From positions 3,348,001 through 3,412,000 of the forward strand of contig NZ_AP024652.1 in assembly GCF_019977315.1 (NCBI RefSeq): DNA of 64,000 nt, written 5' to 3'. The notes under the pieces were generated by a model. It did not search any database and was not told the origin of the DNA. It saw nothing but the letters and a program-made list of their open reading frames with translations. Source of the stretch: Arthrobacter sp. StoSoilB22 (lineage in GTDB: Bacteria > Actinomycetota > Actinomycetes > Actinomycetales > Micrococcaceae). The position numbers were made by a program, and so were the translations under genes. The first letter of the stretch is position 1. The number at the start of each line of letters is the position of its first letter. Shown piece after piece: positions 16,832 through 25,769 of the stretch.

Positions 16832-18541
16832 TTAGCCCGCCGTCAGGACTTGGCCCACCGCAGCCGATATGGCTTCTTTGACCCGCGCATGGAGTGCCCT
16901 CAAACCCGCCCGGTCCACGCGCACCTCCACTATGGTGCGGCCCTTCACAGGCGACTTGAGGGCCGCGGCGAGTTCCGCCGTCGTGGTTACTGCTTGGTGT
17001 CCGACGCCGTAAGCCGCCGCGAGTGCCGCAATGTCCACTGAGTGCGGGGTAGCGAAGAGGCGCTCGACGGCGGTGCCGTAGGCCCCTGAGTCCTCCACCA
17101 CACCGTGCTCGAGAAGGCTGAAAATGGCACCGCCGGAGTCGTTGAGCACCACGATCCGGAGATCCGGCACGGGTTCTCCGTGACCGATAAGGAGTCCCCC
17201 GGCATCGTGAAGGAAGGTGACATCGCCAAGCAGGACCGTGGTTTCACGGCCGCTGCCCAGGGCAATTCCGGTGGCTGTGGCGATGGTTCCATCGATGCCG
17301 GCGAGGCCGCGGTTGGCGTAAACCGTGGCGATGGGTTCGGGGTGAGGTTGGCCTGCGAGGTCTACGTCGCGGATGCCGTTGGAAGAACCCAGCACCAACT
17401 GTCCGCGGGAGTGCTCCCAGACGGTAGCGCCAACCGAGGGACCGGTTGCAAGGCTCTCCCCCGCGAGCACCCCGTCGAGGCCGTGTTGGGCGGCCGCGCC
17501 GGCGAGCAGCCAGGAATCGAGCCATTCGGCAGACCCACGTCCGGCAAAGTCGGCGAGCTCGGGAAGAGTCTCGATGGGTGTTTCGCGGCGCCGCCCTGCT
17601 TCATACCAGGCAACCGGGACGGGCTGGTAAATGGCGGATTCAACAGACTCACGCGCCAGCAGGGCAGCCACAGGACGGGAGAGCGTTGCCCGTCCGAACA
17701 GGACAACGCGTTCGATCGGCGTGGGTGAATCCGGACCAAAGTGGGCCAGCAAGACCCGGTAAGGTCCAATAGCGTTCGGCCCGAAGCGTGCGTTGGACGA
17801 AGGTTCCGCCAACAGTGGCAGACCGTGGGCGCGGGCAAAGGCTTCAGCTACGGGGCCGGCGTCATGCCCGGCAAGGACCACGGTTCGTCTTTCGGCGAGT
17901 TGCCGGGAAGCTGCCGGAAGATCCAGTGCCTGGGGACCGGCGTCGTAATGGAACACGCCGCGACCGGCGGTCTCGGGAAGAGCGTCGCCTGCGTCCGGAA
18001 CCAGCGGATCCCGGAACGCGAGGTTCACCTGGACAGGGCCGGGCGGGGTGTCTTCGAGGGCCCCCGTGGCGGCGTAAAGTGCCGTGGCAACCGCCTTTTG
18101 GGGGTGATCACCTGCCGGGACGTCGACGGCGAATCTCACGTGATCGCCGAAAAGGTCCAGTTGGGTGGTGGTTTGGTTCGCCCCGGTGCCGTGAAGTTCC
18201 TGGGGACGGTCAGCTGAGATCACCACCACGGGGACAGCCGAATGATTGGCTTCCATGACCGAGGGCAGGAGGTTGCCGACCGCCGTCCCGGAGGTTGTCA
18301 CCACCGCCACGGGAGCCTCTGTGGAGAGGGCAAGGCCCAGCGCGGTGAACCCTGCATCCCGCTCATCGATGCGGACGTGGATCCGAACCCGGCCTTCAGC
18401 TTCAGCTTCCGCGAGCGCGTAGGCCATGGGCGCCGAACGCGAACCAGGCGCCACCACCACGTGCCGCACACCGCCGTCGAGCAGTGCCGTAACGGCGATC
18501 CGGGCGGCGCCAATGGATGTCAGAGAGTCCTGGGAAGTCAC
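16832..18541 (-). CDS. menD: 2-succinyl-5-enolpyruvyl-6-hydroxy-3-cyclohexene-1-carboxylate synthase
   Basis: 569 residues from GTG 18541. Thiamine-diphosphate enzyme of the MenD type: VVVAPGSRSAPMAYALAEA at residues about 28-46, IDERDAGFTALGLA, VVTTSGTAVGNLLPSVMEAN, SADRPQELHGTGANQTTTQ, and the C-terminal TPP loop LLGDVTFLHDAGGLL...VVLNDSGGAIFSLLEHG. It joins isochorismate and 2-oxoglutarate. Encoded alone between the transporter operon and the SOUL gene, both separated by repeats. Confidence 0.92.
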   Translation of the reverse strand: MTSQDSLTSIGAARIAVTALLDGGVRHVVVAPGSRSAPMAYALAEAEAEGRVRIHVRIDERDAGFTALGLALSTEAPVAVVTTSGTAVGNLLPSVMEANHSAVPVVVISADRPQELHGTGANQTTTQLDLFGDHVRFAVDVPAGDHPQKAVATALYAATGALEDTPPGPVQVNLAFRDPLVPDAGDALPETAGRGVFHYDAGPQALDLPAASRQLAERRTVVLAGHDAGPVAEAFARAHGLPLLAEPSSNARFGPNAIGPYRVLLAHFGPDSPTPIERVVLFGRATLSRPVAALLARESVESAIYQPVPVAWYEAGRRRETPIETLPELADFAGRGSAEWLDSWLLAGAAAQHGLDGVLAGESLATGPSVGATVWEHSRGQLVLGSSNGIRDVDLAGQPHPEPIATVYANRGLAGIDGTIATATGIALGSGRETTVLLGDVTFLHDAGGLLIGHGEPVPDLRIVVLNDSGGAIFSLLEHGVVEDSGAYGTAVERLFATPHSVDIAALAAAYGVGHQAVTTTAELAAALKSPVKGRTIVEVRVDRAGLRALHARVKEAISAAVGQVLTAG

Positions 18542-18577
18542 CGTTCCAGTCTATTGGGGCGTCCGGACCCAAACGCT

Positions 18578-18655
18578 CGCTCACATCCCGAGCCCTCCCG
18601 GCCAACCATCGCTCACATCCCGAGCCCTCCCGGCCAACCATCTCTCACATCGGTC
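18578..18655. repeat. 32-bp tandem repeat, about 2.4 copies
   Basis: The unit CGCTCACATCCCGAGCCCTC plus CCGGCCAACCAT occurs at 18578-18609 and 18610-18641 exactly, then a partial copy CTCTCACATC. Inverted matches to its CTCACAT core appear past the other end of the next gene (GTGAGAGA near 19288 and ATGTGAGCGA near 19351). Confidence 0.8.
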
Positions 18656-18658
18656 AGG

Positions 18659-19234
18659 TTAGGGTTCCTTAACGTCAAGGACTACCTCGTTGTGGCGGAG
18701 GAACCAAGGTTTGAAAGGTGGGTCGAAGCGCGCGAACCTGGGCGAACCGATGGGAGTTAGATCAGCCAGTTGAAGAGCCTCCATCAGCGCTACAGTATGG
18801 CGTTGAAAGGCCGCGGCTGAGCCATTGCCTGTGAATCGTGCTACTGCAGATAACGCCCCCGGTACCTCACGGATTTTGACCCTGGGCTCTTCAGGTTTTG
18901 GAGCAGTCTCTGCTGTCAGTCCTGCTGGCAGGACGAAAGCAACAACGTAGTCATCATCTGCAGCCCCAGAGATCGGTCCGCTTTGCAAGACCGGCGCCGT
19001 CATGACCAGTTCCTCCGACGTTCCGCTTTCTTGAATGACAGGCGCGGTCATGGACAGCTTCTGCCTGCTGGTGTTGTTGCCGCTGATGTAGTTGAAAAGG
19101 TAACGGAAGGCCTCGTTCCCGGCGCGATCGAACGCCGCGTGGACTTGCACCTCCGCGAGGACATGCGCGGGGTAGCGACGAAGCTCGAAGTGCGGATACT
19201 GCTGGACCAGATCGTACGGCTGCTGTTCAGTCAT
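18659..19234 (-). CDS. SOUL-type haem-binding protein
   Basis: 191 residues from ATG 19234 (MTEQQPYDLVQQYPHFELRRYPAHV). The family pattern is clear: an N-terminal strand with FELRRYPA, FRYLFNYISGNN, KLSMTAPVIQE, VMTAPVL, FVLPAGL, and a C-terminal RFARFDPPFKPWFLRHNEVVL. SOUL/HBP proteins bind haem or related tetrapyrroles. There is no signal peptide, so it is cytoplasmic. An upstream extension to 19345 lacks support. Repeat-rich DNA lies on both sides. Confidence 0.85.
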   Translation of the reverse strand: MTEQQPYDLVQQYPHFELRRYPAHVLAEVQVHAAFDRAGNEAFRYLFNYISGNNTSRQKLSMTAPVIQESGTSEELVMTAPVLQSGPISGAADDDYVVAFVLPAGLTAETAPKPEEPRVKIREVPGALSAVARFTGNGSAAAFQRHTVALMEALQLADLTPIGSPRFARFDPPFKPWFLRHNEVVLDVKEP

Positions 19235-19368
19235 GGTCCAATCGACCCTACGCCGCCGCGGCACTAGCCGCCAGAGAGCAGTGGAATGTGAGAGAAGGTC
19301 CCGCCGCAAGCACGCGGGACGTGATAGAGGGTTTGGTTCAGGCACGCGTGATGTGAGCGAGCGTCGGA

Positions 19369-19419
19369 TGACGAAAATGCTCCCCCACCCATAACAGCGG
19401 GAGAGGGAGCATTTCGTCA
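19369..19419 (-). terminator. Terminator of the phoX gene
   Basis: Arms TGACGAAAATGCTCCC and GGGAGCATTTCGTCA with a single-base bulge, 20 bp beyond the phoX stop. The loop is long, so confidence is moderate. Confidence 0.6.
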
Positions 19420-19438
19420 GTATCGAAAGAAGCAGGCG

Positions 19439-21526
19439 TTACTTGCGGAAGACCTGCACCACCGAGGGGCGAGGGGCGCGCACTGCACCGGCAGGAGGTG
19501 TGGCTCCGGCCGGAACGTAGTCCGGGAAGAAGGAGTTCTGGGCTGCGAATGAGCCGTCCTCGCCAGGGTGCTGGACAGCGACGAAGACGGTGCGTTCTTC
19601 ATCGTGAATGATGGGTCCGCATGTTTCGGCGTCGCGCGGGACAGCGAGGAACTGCTCAACCTTGCCGCGCTCAGGTCCTTCGAGGGTGACCTTAAAGAGC
19701 CCGTCCGCGTAGCCGATGGTGCCGGGGGCGCCGTCGGTGGAGATCCAGAGGTTGCCCACGGAATCGAAGGCCACATTGTCCGGGCATGAAATGGGCGAGA
19801 CCTTGTTGGCCGGGAATCCGGAGAAGTACGTGGAGGTGTTCTTGGCGGGATCGCCAGCTACCAGCAGGAGGCTCCAGTTGAACTTGGTGCCTGTTTGCTC
19901 GCGTCCTTCGGTGATCTCCACGACGTGGCCGTCACGGTTCAGGGTGCGCGGGTTGACCTCGGTGGCGCCTTCCTTGCCCGACTTGCCGCGGTCCGTGTTG
20001 TTGGTGCAGGCGACGTAGACCTTGCCCGTACGCGGGTGGGGCTCCACGTCCTCACAACGGTCCATCTTGGTGGGGCCAACCTTGTCGGCAGCGAGGCGGG
20101 TGTAGACGAGAACTTCGGGGACGGTCATGCCCGGCACAGCGGAGGTGCCGTTGACCACCAGCGGAAGCCATTCACCAGTGCCATCGAACGCACCGTCGGC
20201 AGGGAGTTTGCCCGTGCCGTCAATGTCGGCAGGAGAGTCACCCGTGAAACGAGCCACGTAGAGGTCGCCCTCAGAAAGCAAGCTCATGTTGTTCTTGCGG
20301 GCTTCCTTGGAGTCACCAGCCTGGTACTTCCCCTTGGAGACGAACTTGTAAAGGTAATCAAAACGCTCGTCGTCGCCCATGTACGCCACTACGTGACCGG
20401 AAGGAGCGACGATGACGTTGGCGCCCTCGTGCTTGAAGCGGCCCATGGCGGAGTGCTTCTTAGGGGTAGAGGTGGGATCGAACGGATCCACTTCCACGAT
20501 CCAGCCGAAGCGATTGGTCTCGTTGGCGTAGCCGGAGTTACGGGTGTCGAAACGAGGCTCGTCGAGCTCCCACTGGCGTGTGGTTGCCTTCGCGGAAATC
20601 CCATAGCGCTTGTCGCCGTCGCTGGTGCCCGGAGCTGCGAAGTATCCGTTGAAGTTCTCCTCACCGGAGAGGATGGTTCCCCACGGGGTGGTCCCACCGG
20701 CGCAGTTGCCCAGCGTGCCCTTAATCCAGCGGCCGGCGGGGTCGTCAATGGTCTTGACTAGGTTGGTGCCAGCCGCGGGTCCGGTCAGCTCGTAGACAGT
20801 GTCTGTGAGGAAGCGCCGGTTCAACGGTGCGCCCTGGACGTAGCTCCACGGCTTGTTTTTGTTCTTGCGCTCGAGCTCCACCACGGCCAGTCCGTGCCCT
20901 GCGCGACCGATTGCCCGTGCTTCGGCGGGGTCGAAGCCTACGGGCAGCATGATGTTCTCGTTGGTGTACTCGTGGTTGCTGAACAGCACGGCCCGGCGGT
21001 CTTTGGAGCCGGGGATCGGCAGGATGTCCGTGTAGTCGTTGTTGTAGCCGAACTGGCGGGCCTGTGCTGCCGCGGTCTGCGCCTTGAGGTCGAAGGCCGG
21101 CGAGTCGGCGAAGAGGGGATCGCCCCAGCGGATGATCGGTTTCCAGTCAAAGCCCTCGGGGACAGTGAAGGCATCCACTGCTGCGTCTACGGGCTTGATG
21201 GCGGTGAACTTCAGCTTGGACTTGTCGAAGCCCTTCTTTGCGGCATCGGAGAGCCCTTGACCGGAGTCGGCCACAGCGGTGTCGCCACCGTCTACGGCAC
21301 CACCGAGCACGATTGCAAGCGCTCCGGCGGCCCCGAGCCCCAGCGCTGCGCGGCGGGACATAGCGGTTGAGGCGATGTCGCGGAAGTAACCGTTGGCGCT
21401 GGTGTTGCAAACATCGCCTGAGCATGCGTTGTCGCATTTCAAGGCACACGTGACGGGGCTGCGCTTGCCTTTTGTGTGGCCGAGCATGGGGAGCAGCGGA
21501 AACGTGCGTCCGGTGGTTTCAGACAT
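19439..21526 (-). CDS. phoX: PhoX-family (DUF839) Tat-exported alkaline phosphatase
   Basis: 695 residues from ATG 21526. A cysteine-rich N-terminal stretch (CALKCDNACSGDVCNTS) precedes the Tat signal AMSRRAALGLGAAGALAIVLGG, an arrangement known in actinobacterial PhoX. The catalytic body shows NHEYTNENIMLP, GNCAGGTTPWGTILSGEENFNGYF, GRFKHEGANVIVAPSGHVVAYMGDDERFDYLYKF and EDVEPHPRTGKVYVACTNN, the Ca/Fe-binding repeats of the DUF839 fold. It releases phosphate from organic esters outside the membrane. A candidate PHO box lies about 80 bp upstream. Transcribed alone, downstream of menC. Confidence 0.88.
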   Translation of the reverse strand: MSETTGRTFPLLPMLGHTKGKRSPVTCALKCDNACSGDVCNTSANGYFRDIASTAMSRRAALGLGAAGALAIVLGGAVDGGDTAVADSGQGLSDAAKKGFDKSKLKFTAIKPVDAAVDAFTVPEGFDWKPIIRWGDPLFADSPAFDLKAQTAAAQARQFGYNNDYTDILPIPGSKDRRAVLFSNHEYTNENIMLPVGFDPAEARAIGRAGHGLAVVELERKNKNKPWSYVQGAPLNRRFLTDTVYELTGPAAGTNLVKTIDDPAGRWIKGTLGNCAGGTTPWGTILSGEENFNGYFAAPGTSDGDKRYGISAKATTRQWELDEPRFDTRNSGYANETNRFGWIVEVDPFDPTSTPKKHSAMGRFKHEGANVIVAPSGHVVAYMGDDERFDYLYKFVSKGKYQAGDSKEARKNNMSLLSEGDLYVARFTGDSPADIDGTGKLPADGAFDGTGEWLPLVVNGTSAVPGMTVPEVLVYTRLAADKVGPTKMDRCEDVEPHPRTGKVYVACTNNTDRGKSGKEGATEVNPRTLNRDGHVVEITEGREQTGTKFNWSLLLVAGDPAKNTSTYFSGFPANKVSPISCPDNVAFDSVGNLWISTDGAPGTIGYADGLFKVTLEGPERGKVEQFLAVPRDAETCGPIIHDEERTVFVAVQHPGEDGSFAAQNSFFPDYVPAGATPPAGAVRAPRPSVVQVFRK

Positions 21527-21604
21527 GGGGGTAAAGACCTTCCAGAGGATGTATGAGGTTCCCGCTGAGCCTTTCAGCGCAATCCAAAGCTGAGAGGTCC
21601 CTCT

Positions 21605-21622
21605 GGTTAAGACCCGGTGAAC
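21605..21622 (-). promoter_or_regulatory. Candidate PHO box upstream of phoX
   Basis: Read on the minus strand: GTTCACCGGGTCTTAACC, two 11-bp-spaced half-sites (GTTCACC and CTTAACC) resembling the direct-repeat PhoP boxes of actinobacteria. It overlaps the last codons of menC and lies about 80 bp upstream of the phoX start. The second half-site is imperfect. Confidence 0.35.
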
Positions 21623-22623
21623 AAACCGTGCTGGTTTCGCGCCAACGTTGAGTGCACGCGGCGGAGCCGGTCCAGCCACCAGTCCCTGCGCTCCCCCGGT
21701 GCCGCGTACTGCTCAAGCAGCCCGGCATCGGCCAGGGTCTCACGTAACTGGATGGCGCCGTCGTCGGCCACCAGCGGGTCCAGCGTGATGTCCGAAGCGA
21801 ACAGCGAAACGGTGCCAAGGCCGCAGGCATAGGGAAGGGACGGGAGCGCGGCTGCGAGCGCCAGGCCGGCACGTATTCCCACCGAGGTGTCAAGTGCCGA
21901 GCTTACGACGGCGGGCAGTCCGGCCTGCTCCACGATGTGCAATGCGCGTGTGACTCCCCCAAGTGGCGCGACCTTGACCACGATCAGGTCAGCAGCACCG
22001 GCCCGGGCAACACGAAGGGGGTCTTCTTCCTTCCGGACGCTCTCGTCCGCGGCGATGAGGACCGGCGTACCGGCTGCAGTCAGCCGACGCCGGACCTCCG
22101 CCAGGCCGCCAATGGCGGGGACGGGTTGTTCAGCATATTCGAGGCCTACTGCGGATAGTTTGCCAAGGGCTTCCACGGCCTGATCTGTGTCCCATCCCCC
22201 GTTGGCATCCACCCGGATGGCAGCATCAGGTAGGGCCTCACGGACTGCGTGTACCCGCGCGACGTCGTCTGCCAGTTCCTGGCCCCGCTCCGCGACTTTG
22301 ATCTTGACGGCGTCAACCCTGCCGAAGCGCGCAAGCACCTCAGGCACACGTTCGGCCGCGACGGCGGGAACTGTAGCATTGACCGGGATCCTGTCCCGCA
22401 AAGGCGGGGGGAAACCAAGCCAGCCCGCTTCCAAAGCTGCGGCCAGCCAGCGGGAGGATTCGTCGTCGTCGTATTCGGGGAAGGGGCAGAACTCACCCCA
22501 TCCAAGAGGTCCTCGCAGGAGGAGTGTCTCGCGCTCCATGATGCCGCGGAATTTCACGCGCATGGGTAGCGAGACTACGTGGGCGGAATCGAGGAGTTCT
22601 TCGAGCGAGGGAAATGCAGGCAT
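21607..22623 (-). CDS. menC: o-Succinylbenzoate synthase
   Basis: 338 residues from ATG 22623. Enolase-superfamily MenC of the actinobacterial type: VKIKVAE with catalytic Lys, metal ligands in RVDANGGWD, EYAEQP and AADESV, and second catalytic Lys in LIVVKVAPLGG, then SSALDTSVGIRAGLALAAALP. It dehydrates the MenD/MenH product to o-succinylbenzoate. Transcribed towards phoX; the upstream neighbour on the same strand is 62 bp away. Confidence 0.9.
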   Translation of the reverse strand: MPAFPSLEELLDSAHVVSLPMRVKFRGIMERETLLLRGPLGWGEFCPFPEYDDDESSRWLAAALEAGWLGFPPPLRDRIPVNATVPAVAAERVPEVLARFGRVDAVKIKVAERGQELADDVARVHAVREALPDAAIRVDANGGWDTDQAVEALGKLSAVGLEYAEQPVPAIGGLAEVRRRLTAAGTPVLIAADESVRKEEDPLRVARAGAADLIVVKVAPLGGVTRALHIVEQAGLPAVVSSALDTSVGIRAGLALAAALPSLPYACGLGTVSLFASDITLDPLVADDGAIQLRETLADAGLLEQYAAPGERRDWWLDRLRRVHSTLARNQHGLFTGS

Positions 22624-22684
22624 ATTGCCACTGTACCGGCGGCTTCCCACCCAAGAGGCAGGCCAATTCGGCTATGTGGAAAAG

Positions 22685-23290
22685 CTACTGGTCCCAGTAT
22701 TTCTGCACGCCCGCCAAGGCTTCAGCCAACTGCTCACCGGACAGGACGAGCGAGCTTTCCGGTATCCCCAACGCTTCCCATCGCAGTACGAGCGTGATGT
22801 CCTCCTCCATTGGCAACGGCCATAACCAGTACCTGCCGGTGAATTGAACGAACTCGGAGTTGTTGCTTCCTCCGCCGCCTCCCAAGGTTGTCAGCACAGG
22901 GCCAGTGACGGCTGCATCTTCGAAGGCCGCCGGTCCGTGGATGGCCGCAACAGCCTTGCGTCCGTCCGCAACAGCTACACCCAGTTCCAGTCCCGTCCGG
23001 GTGTCCAGGCTTGACCGCGGGTGGTTGTAGCTCTCCTCCACCATCTCCCGCCACTCCTGGTCCGATTCGGTGCCCCGCCGCACCGACCAGACCAGGTCAA
23101 ACATGCAACCTGTGGAGTACACCTCCACAAGTTTCAGGACCACCACGGTGCGGCTGTCCTTGTGAACAAACCCGCCGACGCGCGCAATACCGGGCAGCTC
23201 GTCCGACGGCGGGCCGAGCCACCCCGGCTGGGCAGGCTGCGGTTCCCGCGGCCGGGCGGGCTGCTCGGGGAGGTCATCGAAGAAGCTCAT
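22685..23290 (-). CDS. Uncharacterised protein with Pro-rich N-terminus
   Basis: 201 residues from ATG 23290. I do not recognise the family. The first 30 residues are Pro/Gln-rich (DLPEQPARPREPQPAQPGW). The rest is a predicted beta-rich globular domain with RTVVVLKLVEVYSTGCMFDLVWSVRR, TRTGLELGVAVADGRKAV and a C-terminal RYWLWPLPMEEDITLVLRWEALGI. No signal peptide or membrane segment. The WPLP...RWE end recalls small actinobacterial proteins of unknown function. It lies upstream of menC on the same strand. Confidence 0.6.
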   Translation of the reverse strand: MSFFDDLPEQPARPREPQPAQPGWLGPPSDELPGIARVGGFVHKDSRTVVVLKLVEVYSTGCMFDLVWSVRRGTESDQEWREMVEESYNHPRSSLDTRTGLELGVAVADGRKAVAAIHGPAAFEDAAVTGPVLTTLGGGGGSNNSEFVQFTGRYWLWPLPMEEDITLVLRWEALGIPESSLVLSGEQLAEALAGVQKYWDQ

Positions 23291-23391
23291 GATCCATCCT
23301 TACACCGCTGCAACGGGACCGGGAGAGGTGCGTGGCAACCGAGAGGCAGCAATCGCGATATTCTCGGAATACGACTCAAAGTGGGGGAGAT

Positions 23392-24033
23392 ATGACTCAA
23401 TCAACGCCCGGTTCCGCGACGCCTCCCGGCTGGTACCCGGACCCTTCAGACCCGCGGCTCGTCCGGTGGTGGGACGGACGCGCGTGGACAGCCAACCAGG
23501 CGCCGGCTCAGTTCCAGGCGCCAGGACAGCTCCAGGTTCCCGTCCAGCAGCCACGTCCGCAGCTCAGCCCGGAGACTCCGGTGTACAACCCGTTTATCTG
23601 GGCGATCACCTTGTTGCCGCTGCTGTCCATCCTGCTTCTACTCACGTGGCAGCCGGAGTTCAGGATGATCACCACCCGGCAGGGGGTCACCACCATGGAT
23701 CCTTTCTCCATGTACACCCCTGGCTATTTCTTGCTGATGGGCGCTAGTTTCCTGTCCTACGGGCTTTCGGTGTTTTTCGCTTTCCTGGACCGTCAGCGCC
23801 TCCTCAAGTCCGGCGTCGTCCGTCCTTTTCACTGGGCGTGGGCGTTCCTTAGCGCGCTGGTGTACGTGATCGGCCGCTCTGTGATCGTTAGGAAAGTGGC
23901 GCCTAATCGTGGGCTGTGGCCTGTCTGGGCAACAATCGCCGTGTTTGTTATCAGCATGGTGATCACCGGCATCTGGATGTCCAATTTCATGCAGTCGGTG
24001 TATTCCCAGCTGGGGTATTCGGTCCAGACGTGA
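23392..24033 (+). CDS. DUF2510 membrane protein 1
   Basis: 213 residues from ATG 23392. The N-terminal PPGWYPDPSDPRLVRWWDGRAWT is a textbook DUF2510 domain. It is followed by a Gln/Pro linker and four predicted membrane helices ending in a short tail. Function of the family is unknown. Its stop overlaps the GTG of the next gene (GTGA), and the two proteins are paralogues across their length (for example VVRPFHWAWAFLSALVYVIGRS and VTRPFHWAWSFLGGIPYVIGRS). Confidence 0.75.
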   Translation: MTQSTPGSATPPGWYPDPSDPRLVRWWDGRAWTANQAPAQFQAPGQLQVPVQQPRPQLSPETPVYNPFIWAITLLPLLSILLLLTWQPEFRMITTRQGVTTMDPFSMYTPGYFLLMGASFLSYGLSVFFAFLDRQRLLKSGVVRPFHWAWAFLSALVYVIGRSVIVRKVAPNRGLWPVWATIAVFVISMVITGIWMSNFMQSVYSQLGYSVQT

Positions 24034-24617
24034 CAGTTCCCGGGTGGTATGCAGATGCTCGGGACCCCCACAGCCTCCGATGGTGGAACGGTACTGAGTG
24101 GGTAGACCACGTGGTACCTGCAGGGGTCCCACGTCCAGCGATTCAGCGCCCGATACTTCGCCAAGGCCAGAGCGTTGTGAATCCGTACATCTGGCTTATT
24201 GCCGTCCTGCCTTTCCTTCCGGGCCTACTCATGTTGACGTGGCATATCGAGATCCGTACCTACACCCGGAACGGCGCCCTCACCCTGGACCCCGCCACGA
24301 TCATCAGCACTGGCTACTTCCTGATCTGGGGCGGATTGGTCTTAACCTATTGCTCCACAGTGGTGCTGGCCCTGCTTGATACCCGACGCTTGCTGAAAAC
24401 GGGCGTCACGCGACCATTCCACTGGGCATGGTCCTTTCTGGGAGGGATTCCCTATGTCATTGGACGGTCGGTGGTAATCCACAAGGTGGCTCCACGGCGG
24501 GGCTTGTGGCCACTGGTGGTCATCCTCGCGGCGTGGGGACTTTATTTCGTGGCGGGGACTATCAAGGCCTTGGACTTCATGGAGGCCGCGTTGCGTGAAT
24601 TGGGTTACCCAGCCTGA
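24030..24617 (+). CDS. DUF2510 membrane protein 2
   Basis: 195 residues from GTG 24030, overlapping the previous stop by four bases. The start VPGWYADARDPHSLRWWNGTEW is a DUF2510 domain. Four membrane helices follow, with the same order and charged loop (IHKVAPRRGLWP) as its paralogue upstream. The pair looks like a tandem duplication and probably forms a hetero-oligomer; that is inference. Confidence 0.72.
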   Translation: MTVPGWYADARDPHSLRWWNGTEWVDHVVPAGVPRPAIQRPILRQGQSVVNPYIWLIAVLPFLPGLLMLTWHIEIRTYTRNGALTLDPATIISTGYFLIWGGLVLTYCSTVVLALLDTRRLLKTGVTRPFHWAWSFLGGIPYVIGRSVVIHKVAPRRGLWPLVVILAAWGLYFVAGTIKALDFMEAALRELGYPA

Positions 24618-24678
24618 CCCCACCGGATCCTCACACGCGTTAGGTAGACTGCTGACAATAAAGGACGGAAGGACTTCC

Positions 24679-25761
24679 ATGAACCGCAAGGCCACTGCAC
24701 TGGACGTCGCCAAGAGGGCGGGTGTGTCCAGGAGCGCGGTCTCGCTGGTTCTAAATGGGCGTGGCGACGGGAACGTGGCCAAGGAGAGCCAGGACCGGAT
24801 CCGGCAGGCCGCCCTTGAATTGAACTACTCCCCCAACGCTATTGCCCTGAGCCTGCGGAACCAGCGCTCTCGTGTGATCGGCATCCTGTCCGACGAAGTA
24901 GTGGTCAGCCCCTTTGACGGCAACATCATCGGTGGCGCCGACGACGTCGCCCGCAGCCGCGGCTTTGTGACCGTAGTGATGGACACCGAAAGTGATACCG
25001 CCAGGGATGCGAGCGCCATTGAAACGCTCCTGGATCGGCAGGTTGATGGGCTCATGTACGTGACAGTTGGCTTGAAACCCATTGAGATTCCGCACGGCAT
25101 GCTCCGCGTCCCCTCGGTCCTTGCCAACTGCTATGACAACCACCCTCAACAGCAGCTGCATCACGTCATTCCTGACGAGGTATCCGGTGGCAGGATGGCC
25201 ACGGAGCACTTGTTGGAACTTGGCCACCGGGACATTGCGCTGCTTGCCGGGTTGGAGGACTCGCCCGCGGCCCCGTTGCGTGTTCAGGGCTACCGGGATG
25301 CACACGCAGCGGCCGATATCCCGGTCCATGCAGACCGGATCTTCATGGCCGGCTGGGATATCGACGCCGGTTTCCGCGGCGCCATGAAACTGCTCGACGG
25401 CGTGTCCCCGGCTGATCGGCCCACGGCCATCATGTGCGCGAACGATCGCCTGGCGGTGGGTGTGACCCTTGCTGCCGCGCGTTTGGGACTCAGTGTTCCC
25501 GGGGACCTGTCCATCATGGGCTACGACGACGAAACCCGGATCGCCGACACCATGGTGCCTTCACTCACCACCATGGCGTTGCCCCTGCGGGAGATCGGCC
25601 GTGCCGCCATGACCACGCTGCTGGACGCGATCGAGGGCACGGGCGAAAGCGCGGGCGTAGGCGCGGGCACCCCCACAGCAGGAAAGGGAACCACGGTCGA
25701 AACGATGGTTCCCTGCCGCTTAGTGGTGCGCGAGTCCACAGGCCCCGCCCCCACCCGCTAA
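24679..25761 (+). CDS. LacI-family transcriptional regulator of the adjacent fructoside operon
   Basis: 360 residues from ATG 24679, with GGAAGGA five bases upstream. The HTH and hinge are LDVAKRAGVSRSAVSLVLNGRG and YSPNAIALSLRNQRS. The ligand-binding core follows: VIGILSDEVVVSPFDGNIIGGADDVARSRG, VSGGRMATEHLLELGHRDIALL, and IMGYDDETRIADTMVPSLTTM. It converges with the fructosidase/ABC-transporter operon and is the obvious candidate to bind the two palindromes at 30611 and 30643. A Gly/Thr-rich insertion sits near residue 330. Confidence 0.88.
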   Translation: MNRKATALDVAKRAGVSRSAVSLVLNGRGDGNVAKESQDRIRQAALELNYSPNAIALSLRNQRSRVIGILSDEVVVSPFDGNIIGGADDVARSRGFVTVVMDTESDTARDASAIETLLDRQVDGLMYVTVGLKPIEIPHGMLRVPSVLANCYDNHPQQQLHHVIPDEVSGGRMATEHLLELGHRDIALLAGLEDSPAAPLRVQGYRDAHAAADIPVHADRIFMAGWDIDAGFRGAMKLLDGVSPADRPTAIMCANDRLAVGVTLAAARLGLSVPGDLSIMGYDDETRIADTMVPSLTTMALPLREIGRAAMTTLLDAIEGTGESAGVGAGTPTAGKGTTVETMVPCRLVVRESTGPAPTR

Positions 25762-25769
25762 CACCGCCC

